Program-made: the position numbers and the translations under genes
Source of the DNA: CAVVDT01 sp963747005
GTDB lineage: Bacteria; Pseudomonadota; Alphaproteobacteria; Rhizobiales; Aestuariivirgaceae
Reading direction: 5' to 3'
Assembly: GCA_963747005.1 (NCBI GenBank)
Contig: CAVVDT010000013.1
Span: forward strand, 186,001-250,000
Length of the DNA stretch: 64,000 nt
Shown here: positions 52,699 through 61,314 of the stretch, one piece after another
Numbering within the stretch: position 1 is the first letter of the stretch
How the letters are laid out: the number at the start of each line of letters is the position of its first letter
Notes under the pieces: model-generated
Database searches by the model: none
Seen by the model: the letters and a program-made list of their open reading frames with translations, nothing else
What the model was told of the DNA's origin: nothing

Positions 52699-54087
52699 AT
52701 GCCCATTGAAATTCTGATGCCGGCGCTTTCGCCCACCATGGAAGAAGGCAAACTCTCCAAATGGCTGAAAAAGGAGGGGGATGCCATCAAGTCCGGCGAC
52801 ATCCTGGCCGAGATCGAGACCGACAAGGCCACCATGGAAGTGGAAGCCGTCGACGAGGGCACGCTGGCCAAAGTGCTGGTCGCCGAAGGCACCGAGGGTG
52901 TGAAGGTGAACACCCCCATCGCCATGATCGCCGGCGACGGCGAGGACGTTTCGGCGGCAGCCGCGGCCACGCCCTCCGCAATGGCAGCACCGGCGGCCGA
53001 TGCCGCGCCCTCTGCCCCTGCCCCGGCTGCGCAGAAAGGCGTGGCGGCGCCTGCGGTGCACACTGCATCGCCCGCCGCCGACACCGAGGTGCCGGAAGGC
53101 ACCGAAATGGTGGAGATGACGGTGCGCGAGGCCTTGCGCGATGCCATGGCCGAGGAGATGCGCCGCGACGAGACGGTGTTCCTCATGGGCGAGGAAGTGG
53201 CGCAATACCAGGGCGCCTACAAGATCAGCCAGGGCCTGCTGGAGGAATTCGGCGACAAGCGGGTGGTCGACACCCCGATCACCGAGCACGGCTTTACGGG
53301 CCTGGCGGTGGGCGCGGCCTTCGGTGGCCTGAAACCCATCGTCGAGTTCATGACCTTCAACTTCGCCCAGCAGGCCATCGACCACATCATCAATTCCGCC
53401 GCCAAGACGCTTTACATGTCAGGCGGCCAGATGGGGGCCTCGATCGTGTTTCGCGGCGCCAACGGTGCCGCCGCCCGGGTCGGTGCCCAGCACAGCCAGG
53501 ACTACGGGTCCTGGTACGCCCACGTGCCGGGCCTCAAAGTGGTGCAGCCGTGGTCGGCAGCCGATGCCAAGGGCCTTCTCAAGTCGGCCATCCGCGATCC
53601 CAACCCGGTGGTCTTCCTCGAAAACGAACTCCTCTACGGCAAGACCTTCCCCGTCCCCAGGCTCGACGACTGGCTGGTGCCCATCGGCAAGGCGAAGATC
53701 GTCCGGGCCGGATCCCACGTCACCATCGTCTCCTTCAGCATCGGCATGACCTATGCCATGGCGGCGGCGGACAAGCTTGCCGGCGAAGGCATCGAGGCCG
53801 AGGTGATCGACCTGCGCTCGCTGAGGCCCATGGACATTGCGACCGTGGTGGAAAGCGTGAAGAAGACCAACCGCTGCGTGACGGTGGAGGAAGCCTGGCC
53901 GGTTTGCTCCATCGGTTCGGAGATCGCCGCCCAGGTGATGACCCACGCCTTCGACTGGCTGGATGCCCCGGTTGCCCGCGTCAACGGCAAGGACGTGCCC
54001 ATGCCCTACGCCGCCAATCTGGAAAAGCTGGCCCTGCCCAGTGTCGATGAGGTCGTCGCAGCGGCCAAATCCGTCCTCTACGTCTGA
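52699..54087 (+). CDS. pdhB: Pyruvate dehydrogenase E1 beta subunit with N-terminal lipoyl domain
   Basis: The 462-residue protein begins with a lipoyl domain (about residues 1-78) whose modified Lys lies in IETDKATMEVEA, then an Ala/Pro-rich linker, then the E1 beta transketolase-like domain from about residue 135 (MTVREALRDAMAEEM, FLMGEEVAQYQGAYKISQGL). A lipoyl domain fused to E1 beta is typical of alphaproteobacteria. The ATG at 52699 with GGAGG upstream is chosen over the TTG at 52690. Confidence 0.96.
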   Translation: MPIEILMPALSPTMEEGKLSKWLKKEGDAIKSGDILAEIETDKATMEVEAVDEGTLAKVLVAEGTEGVKVNTPIAMIAGDGEDVSAAAAATPSAMAAPAADAAPSAPAPAAQKGVAAPAVHTASPAADTEVPEGTEMVEMTVREALRDAMAEEMRRDETVFLMGEEVAQYQGAYKISQGLLEEFGDKRVVDTPITEHGFTGLAVGAAFGGLKPIVEFMTFNFAQQAIDHIINSAAKTLYMSGGQMGASIVFRGANGAAARVGAQHSQDYGSWYAHVPGLKVVQPWSAADAKGLLKSAIRDPNPVVFLENELLYGKTFPVPRLDDWLVPIGKAKIVRAGSHVTIVSFSIGMTYAMAAADKLAGEGIEAEVIDLRSLRPMDIATVVESVKKTNRCVTVEEAWPVCSIGSEIAAQVMTHAFDWLDAPVARVNGKDVPMPYAANLEKLALPSVDEVVAAAKSVLYV

Positions 54088-54104
54088 AGGAAGGGCCAAG
54101 AGCC

Positions 54105-55460
54105 ATGCCGACACCCATCCTCATGCCTGCCCTTTCGCCCACCATGGAAAAGGGCAAGCTTGCCAAGTGGCTGAAGAAGGAAGGCGATACAGTCAAGTCC
54201 GGCGACATCCTGGCCGAGATCGAGACTGACAAGGCGACCATGGAAGTCGAAGCCGTCGATGAAGGCATCCTCGGCAAGATTTTTGTCGCCGAGGGCACTG
54301 AGGACGTGCCGGTGAATGAGACCATCGCGGTGATCCTGGATGAGGGCGAAAGCGCCGCCGACATCAAGGCGGCCGCGCCCAAGCCGGCGCCTGGCGTCGC
54401 CGTACCCCCACCCCCAGCCCCTCCCCACAAGGGGGAGGGGAGCAAAGAGGCCGCGCCCGTTGCTCCTCAAGTCGCCCCCAGCGCTCCCTCCCCCCTTGTG
54501 GGGGAGGGTCGGGGTAGGGGGTCGCCCACGGACGGCACCCGCGTCTTTTCCTCCCCCCTCGCCCGCCGTCTCGCGAAGCAAGATGGCATCGACCTCGCCC
54601 GCGTCACCGGCTCCGGCCCGCACGGACGGGTGGTCAAGCGCGACGTGGAAGAGGCAAAGTCCAAGGGCACCGCCGCTGCCCCGGCTCCGCAGGCCGCGCG
54701 CGCCGCGCCGGCGCCCTCCATGAGCGATGAGCAGGTGCTGAAACTGTTCGAGCCCGGCAGCTTCGACCTCGTGCCGCATGACGGCATGCGCAAGATCATC
54801 GCCAAGCGGTTGGTCGAATCCAAGCAGACCATCCCGCATTTCTATCTGTCGCTCGACTGCACGCTGGACCATCTTCTCGCCTTGCGCGAGCGGCTCAATG
54901 CCTCCGCCCCCAAGGACAAGGACGGCAAGCCCGCCTGGAAGGTCTCGGTCAACGATTTTGTCATCAAGGCACTGGCCATGGCGCTGATGAAGGTGCCGGA
55001 TGCCAATGCCTCGTGGACCGAGAACGCCATGGTGAAGCATCACCAGGCCGATGTGGGCGTGGCCGTGGCCATCCCCGGCGGCCTCATCACGCCGGTCATC
55101 CGCAAAGCCGAGACCAAGGGTCTGGCGCAGATCTCGAAGGAAATGAAGGACTATGCCGCCCGCGCCCGTGCCCGCAAACTCATGCCGGAGGAATACCAGG
55201 GCGGCTCGACCGCCGTCTCCAATCTCGGCATGTTCGGCATTTCGACCTTTTCCGCCGTCATCAACCCGCCGCACGCCACCATCCTGGCGGTCGGCACCGG
55301 CGAAAAGCGCCCCGTGGTGCGCGGCGACCAGATCGTCATCGAGCAGCAGATGACGGTGACGCTTTCGACCGACCACCGGGTGGTGGACGGGGCGCTGGGA
55401 GCGCAGCTTCTCGGCGCCTTCAAGGCGTTCATCGAGGACCCCGGCCTGATGCTGGGCTGA
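54105..55460 (+). CDS. pdhC: Dihydrolipoyllysine acetyltransferase (E2)
   Basis: E2 transfers the acetyl group from lipoamide to CoA and forms the core of the complex. The 451-residue protein has a lipoyl domain (about 1-78, modified Lys in IETDKATMEVEA), a linker, a peripheral subunit-binding domain at about 144-180 (FSSPLARRLAKQDGIDLARV) and a catalytic domain ending in the active-site STDHRVVDGALGAQLL. The linker contains residues PPPPAPPHKGEGSKE and PSPLVGEGRGRG that come from an inserted palindromic repeat (see the separate entry). Confidence 0.96.
   Translation: MPTPILMPALSPTMEKGKLAKWLKKEGDTVKSGDILAEIETDKATMEVEAVDEGILGKIFVAEGTEDVPVNETIAVILDEGESAADIKAAAPKPAPGVAVPPPPAPPHKGEGSKEAAPVAPQVAPSAPSPLVGEGRGRGSPTDGTRVFSSPLARRLAKQDGIDLARVTGSGPHGRVVKRDVEEAKSKGTAAAPAPQAARAAPAPSMSDEQVLKLFEPGSFDLVPHDGMRKIIAKRLVESKQTIPHFYLSLDCTLDHLLALRERLNASAPKDKDGKPAWKVSVNDFVIKALAMALMKVPDANASWTENAMVKHHQADVGVAVAIPGGLITPVIRKAETKGLAQISKEMKDYAARARARKLMPEEYQGGSTAVSNLGMFGISTFSAVINPPHATILAVGTGEKRPVVRGDQIVIEQQMTVTLSTDHRVVDGALGAQLLGAFKAFIEDPGLMLG
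54404..54522. repeat. Palindromic repeat inserted in frame in the PdhC linker
   Basis: Two arms of about 38 bp form an inverted repeat around a loop of about 40 bp. The left arm holds CTCCCCACAAGGGGGAGG near 54421-54438 and the right arm CTCCCCCTTGTGGGGGAGG near 54487-54508. Each arm is itself nearly palindromic. The element matches dispersed G/C-rich palindromes usually found between genes in alphaproteobacteria. Here it adds about 39 codons to the flexible linker between lipoyl and subunit-binding domains and keeps the frame. Confidence 0.8.
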
Positions 55461-55475
55461 GAGGCCCTCGCGACC

Positions 55476-56607
<1,132 letters not shown>

Positions 56608-56702
56608 TGTTCCGTTTCCATTGCGGGGACTGCCAGCGGCAGGGCCCGGACCCGGCACCCTATAGTGAGCCTTGTTGCCGCTGTAAATGGTCGCGCCGGA
56701 AC

Positions 56703-59156
56703 TCAGTACAGCCCACCTGTCCCGGTGGTCAGGCCGCCTTCCAGCAGCGCGGCATTGCCGTCGGCAGGTATCTGGCCCTCGCCGATGACGATGGTATCGC
56801 TGGGCGGCTCGTCGCCGGGCTTGAAGGCCTCGAGGATGGTGTCCTTCGCGCCATAGGCCGCCCGCTGGCCGGTGGCGACGTCGATGGGGATGAGCTGGAT
56901 GCCGGGCGGCACGCGGAACGGGGTTGCCGGCTTGCCTGCCAGTGCTGCCTGCATGAACTGGGCGACGATGGGTGCCGCCAGGTGGCCGCCGGTCGCCAGC
57001 CGGCCCATGGAGCGCGGGGTGTCGTAGCCGATATAGACGCCGACGGCGAGATCGGGGGCAAAGCCGATGAACCAGGCATCGCGCTCGTCGGTGGTGGTGC
57101 CGGTCTTGCCGGCGATCGGCTTGCCGACGATCTTCAGGGCCTGGCCGGTGCCCTCCTCGACCACGCCCTCCATCATCGAGGTGATCTGGTAGGCGGTATA
57201 GGTATTCATGACCTGCGGCCGGTTGTCGATGAATTCCGGTTCCGGCTGGTTTTCCCACTTGGCGGCATTGCAGCCGATGCACTCGCGCTTGTCGTGGCGG
57301 TAGATGGTCTTGCCATAGCGGTCCTGGATGCGGTCGATGAGCGAGACATCGATCTTCTTGCCGCCATTGGCGATCATCGAATAGCCGGCCACCATCTTGA
57401 TCAGGCTGGTCTCGCCGGCCCCCAGCGACATGGCCAGCACCCGCGGCATGTGATCGTAGATGCCGAGCTTTTCCGTCATCTGGGCGACCTTGTCGATGCC
57501 CATGTCGTTGGCCAGGCGCACCGTCATCACGTTGCGCGACAATTCGATGCCGCGCCTGAGCGTCGAGGGACCGAAGAACTTGTTGGAATAGTTCTTCGGC
57601 TTCCACACATCGCCGTTCTGCAGCTTGATCTCGAGCGGCGCATCGAGCACCACCGAGGCCGGGGTATAGTTGTTGTCGAGGGCGGCGGCATAGACGAACG
57701 GCTTGATGGCCGAACCGGGCTGGCGCATGGCCTGGATGGCACGGTTGAACTGGCTGACGCCGTAGGAGAACCCGCCGTCCATGGCGAGCACGCGCCCGGT
57801 GTTGGGATCCATGGCGATCAGCGCGCCTTCGATCTCGGGGATCTGCACCAGGTGATATTGGCCCTTGGTTGCAGCCGGCGCGACGTAGACGACATCTCCG
57901 GCCTTGAGGATATCGGAAACCTTCTTCACCTCCGGCCCCAGCCTGTCGCGGGCCAGGGCTTTCCGCGCCCACTTCATCAGGGCAAGCGGCACCTCGCCGG
58001 TCACGCGCGCCTTGTCGAGCCTGCCGCTGGCGCTCGTTTCGGGTTGCAGCCCGATCCTGGCGGTCTCGTCGCCGGCCTCCAGGACCACCGCCAGGCGCCA
58101 AGGCTGCAGATCGTCCGGCATGTTCACCTCGGACAGCGGCACGCCCCAGTCGCCCGTCACATCGATGGTCTTCACCGGCCCGCGCCAGCCCTTGGAGCGG
58201 TCGAACTTGATGAGACCGGTCGTCAGCGCCCGGCGGGCGAGGAGCTGCAGCTTGGGATCGAGCGTGGTCCTGATCGACAACCCGCCGGTATAGAGCTTGT
58301 CGTTGCCGTAGATCTGCTCGACGTCGCGGCGCACCGCTTCGGTAAAGGATTCAGCGGCAAAGCGTTGTGCCCCGAACGGCCGCATAACTGCCTTGAGGGG
58401 TTCGGCGACGGCCTCGTCATGCTGGGCCTGGGTGATATAGCCGTTCTCCAGCATGCGATCGAGCACCCAGTTGCGCCGCTCGATCGCGCGGGCATGATGA
58501 CGCACCGGATTGTAGTTGTTGGGCGCCTTCGGCAGGGCCCCGAGAAAGGCGCATTCGGCGACGTCGAGGTCGGTCAGCGATTTGCCGAAATAGTTGAGCG
58601 AGGCCGCCGCCACGCCATAGGAACCGGCGCCGAGAAAGATCTCATTGAGGTAGAGTTCGAGGATCTGGTCCTTGGAGAAGGTCCATTCGATGCGCCGTGC
58701 CAGGAGCGCTTCCTTGAGCTTGCGCTGGATGGTGCGATCGCTCGACAGCAGGAAGTTCTTGGCCACCTGCTGGGTGATGGTCGAGGCCCCGACCAGACGC
58801 CGGTGACCGCCACGGGCAAGGTTCAGGACGTTTTGGGCCATGGCACGCGCCAGCGCGCCCCAGTCAAGGCCGCTGTGCTGGTAGAAATTCTTGTCCTCGG
58901 CCGAGATGAAGGCCTCGACCAATTGCTTGGGGATCGTGTTGATGGGCACGAACAGCCGGCGTTCGGTGGCGTATTCCGCCAGCAGCGAGCCATCGGCGGC
59001 ATGCACGCGCGACATGACGGGCGGCACGTACTGGGCAAGCTGGGTATAGTCGGGCAGGTCGCGCGAAGTCTTCCAGATCATGTAGCCCGCGGCCACGGCA
59101 ACGCCGCAAAACAGCGCAAAGCCCGTCGCAAACAGCAATCCCAGCAGCCTCATCAT
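56703..59156 (-). CDS. mrcA: Penicillin-binding protein 1A
   Basis: PBP1A both polymerises and cross-links peptidoglycan. From the ATG at 59156 the protein is 817 residues with an N-terminal membrane anchor (MRLLGLLFATGFALFCGVAV), a glycosyltransferase domain with SAEDKNFYQHSGLDWGALAR, an OB-like insert, and a transpeptidase domain with SxxK in RQPGSAIKPFVYA, SxN in LSRNVM and KTG in AGKTGTTTDERDAW. The longer frame from 59225 is less likely. It follows the order amiC-mrcA-prfB seen in relatives. Confidence 0.94.
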   Translation of the reverse strand: MMRLLGLLFATGFALFCGVAVAAGYMIWKTSRDLPDYTQLAQYVPPVMSRVHAADGSLLAEYATERRLFVPINTIPKQLVEAFISAEDKNFYQHSGLDWGALARAMAQNVLNLARGGHRRLVGASTITQQVAKNFLLSSDRTIQRKLKEALLARRIEWTFSKDQILELYLNEIFLGAGSYGVAAASLNYFGKSLTDLDVAECAFLGALPKAPNNYNPVRHHARAIERRNWVLDRMLENGYITQAQHDEAVAEPLKAVMRPFGAQRFAAESFTEAVRRDVEQIYGNDKLYTGGLSIRTTLDPKLQLLARRALTTGLIKFDRSKGWRGPVKTIDVTGDWGVPLSEVNMPDDLQPWRLAVVLEAGDETARIGLQPETSASGRLDKARVTGEVPLALMKWARKALARDRLGPEVKKVSDILKAGDVVYVAPAATKGQYHLVQIPEIEGALIAMDPNTGRVLAMDGGFSYGVSQFNRAIQAMRQPGSAIKPFVYAAALDNNYTPASVVLDAPLEIKLQNGDVWKPKNYSNKFFGPSTLRRGIELSRNVMTVRLANDMGIDKVAQMTEKLGIYDHMPRVLAMSLGAGETSLIKMVAGYSMIANGGKKIDVSLIDRIQDRYGKTIYRHDKRECIGCNAAKWENQPEPEFIDNRPQVMNTYTAYQITSMMEGVVEEGTGQALKIVGKPIAGKTGTTTDERDAWFIGFAPDLAVGVYIGYDTPRSMGRLATGGHLAAPIVAQFMQAALAGKPATPFRVPPGIQLIPIDVATGQRAAYGAKDTILEAFKPGDEPPSDTIVIGEGQIPADGNAALLEGGLTTGTGGLY

Positions 59157-59340
59157 GATGCGGGACCTGCCCTCCAGAAATTCGCCCGGACCAAGCCGAT
59201 AGCAGATCGATCCCCAGCCGTACATTCAAACGCCGTGACCGTGGCGCCCCGTCATGTTTTGCGATCGGCGAGCGGACCGAATCATGCGGTCGAACGTTGC
59301 TCTAGTTGCCGAATGTGGCAGGTTGGGGACGGCGACAGCG

Positions 59341-60741
59341 TTATCTGCCGGAGGCGATCTGGGTAGAGAAATACCCGGTTATCGCATCGACCATGGCCGA
59401 GGACGCCTTTTCGCGCCAGTCCTGCGAGGTCAGGAGTGCCTCGTCGCGGCGATTGGACAGATAACCCAGTTCGATGAGTACCGACGGTACATCGGGCGCC
59501 TTGAGCACCTGGAAGCCGGCGGCGCGCAACGGGCGACTGTGCAGGCCGATCTTGCCGCGCAACTGATCGACCAGCGACTTGGCGAAATAAACCGAACGGT
59601 TCTTGGTGTCGCGCTGGGCGAGATCGATGAGAATGCCGGTTACCTCGTTGTTCTGGGCGCCGAGATCCACACCGGCAATGATGTCGGCGCGGTTTTCCTT
59701 TTGCGCCAGCGCCTCGGCCTCGCTGTCGGAAGCCTTTTCCGACAGTGTGTAGACAGTGGCGCCGCGCGCCGAGGAATCGTTGCGGTAGGGCCACTTTACC
59801 GCATCCGCGTGCAGGGAAATGAACAGTTCGGCATTGTGGTCGCGGGCGAATTTGACCCGGTCGCTCAGCGTCACGAAGTGGTCGTCGGCGCGGCTCATCA
59901 CCACCTTGAAGCGCTTGTCGGCCTCAAATTTCTGCTTCAGCACCTTGGCAAAGGCGAGCACCACATCCTTTTCGTCGACGCCGTCAGGGGAAATGGTGCC
60001 CGGATCGATACCGCCGTGCCCGGGATCGATGATGATGACATGGCGCGCCACCGGCGGCACGATGGGATCAGCCTGAACCTGCTGTTGCTTGCTGTCGGTG
60101 TTGGCCTGTGGCTTGGGGCGCGGCAACGGCACAGCCGACTGGGCCAGCAGGTCGATGATGGGATTTTTGCCCGCATCCTGGACATCCGCGTTATTGCCGG
60201 CGTCGGCCGTGTTGGCACTGATCGGCGGCATCTCCTCCATGCCCGCCGCCAGCCGGGCCTCGTCGGCACGATGCACGCGCGCAAAGCTCGCGGCATCGGT
60301 TGCCACCAAATCGACGACGATGCGCGCCGGCTGATCGCCGCGGGCGCGCATGACGAAGGATTTCTTGATCAGCACCGGGGCGTTCGCATCGAGGACGATG
60401 CGCGACTTGCCGGCATCGACGAGGCCGTAGCGGAAGCCCTCGATGAAGCCGGCATGGGCGGCGCCAGCCGATGGCGGAATCTGGAAATTCACCTCCGGCA
60501 GGTCGATGATGACGCGAAACGGGTTGGGCAGCACGTAGACATTGTAGCTGATGGCATAAGTGAGATCGGCAACGAACCGCACCTTCTTGGCATCGCCGTT
60601 CAGGCGCGCCGCCTTGGCGACGGGCGCCGGCGTGCCGGCGACGGCCGCCCCCGGCCCGATGGCCGCGACCAGCATCGCGAACACAAAGAAGATCCGGACT
60701 ATGCTGCCGCTACGGGTCACAGCTCTAGCGATCCATCCCAA
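59341..60741 (-). CDS. amiC: N-acetylmuramoyl-L-alanine amidase (AmiC-type)
   Basis: AmiC splits septal peptidoglycan so daughter cells can separate. The protein is up to 466 residues with a signal peptide (VFAMLVAAIGPGAAVAG), an AMIN domain at about residues 45-150 that targets the septum, and an Amidase_3 domain with zinc ligands in IIDPGHGGIDPGT, DEKDVVLAFA and SLHADAVKW. The first start is a TTG at 60741; a GTG at 60720 would place the signal nearer the N-terminus and is equally possible. Confidence 0.92.
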   Translation of the reverse strand: MGWIARAVTRSGSIVRIFFVFAMLVAAIGPGAAVAGTPAPVAKAARLNGDAKKVRFVADLTYAISYNVYVLPNPFRVIIDLPEVNFQIPPSAGAAHAGFIEGFRYGLVDAGKSRIVLDANAPVLIKKSFVMRARGDQPARIVVDLVATDAASFARVHRADEARLAAGMEEMPPISANTADAGNNADVQDAGKNPIIDLLAQSAVPLPRPKPQANTDSKQQQVQADPIVPPVARHVIIIDPGHGGIDPGTISPDGVDEKDVVLAFAKVLKQKFEADKRFKVVMSRADDHFVTLSDRVKFARDHNAELFISLHADAVKWPYRNDSSARGATVYTLSEKASDSEAEALAQKENRADIIAGVDLGAQNNEVTGILIDLAQRDTKNRSVYFAKSLVDQLRGKIGLHSRPLRAAGFQVLKAPDVPSVLIELGYLSNRRDEALLTSQDWREKASSAMVDAITGYFSTQIASGR

Positions 60742-61314
60742 AATCCAAGGCCGTCGCGGCGGCTAAAACCGCTGCTTTCTCCACCACCAGACAAAACTAG
60801 GCCGCAAGAAGTTAACCATCTGTTGCCGATTGAACGCACCAATAGGTTGCTGACGCGCACCTGTTCGATTTTCTTGCCAAGCATACCGCTTGTGCATTAA
60901 GACGATGAACTGCCATCCGGTTGTTGCGAATGCGGCACGTGTTCCGGAAGGGTACATCTTTCTGCACCGTTTCAGGCTCCGGGTTATTCGCCTGAAGATG
61001 GTTGCGACGGTTCGGGCCATGGGATTGGTCCGGCAAACAGAGCCGCTCCGGCACCGCCGGGGCATACCGAGGTCAAAAACACGAATGTCCGCTTCTACGG
61101 CAGTGCGAAGCAGCGATCGGCCGCCCCATGGCGCCCACCGGCCTGTGCGCGTTGCAGCCCCTTGGCCTTTCAGTGCAACAGGATTTGCACGGCCACGGGC
61201 AGGCAGTAGCGGATATTCCCATCCGCGCAGCCCGCAACTCCTCCATCGTGGCCCGGCCCCCGGACCGGCGAACGGTGGTCAGAGAGCGGCGACTTGCGCC
61301 AAGGACAAGCCGTC
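60742..61314 (+). promoter_or_regulatory. Long rne leader and divergent amiC-rne region
   Basis: This 573-bp region holds no convincing gene. A candidate promoter for rne is TTGCCA, 17 bp, TTAAGA at 60874-60902, which would leave a 5' untranslated leader of about 400 nt. Within it TTCAGGC (60971-60977) pairs with GCCTGAA (60990-60996) around a 12-nt loop. Long rne leaders are used for RNase E autoregulation in enterobacteria; whether this one does so is an inference. AAGGA lies 9 bases before the rne start. Confidence 0.45.
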
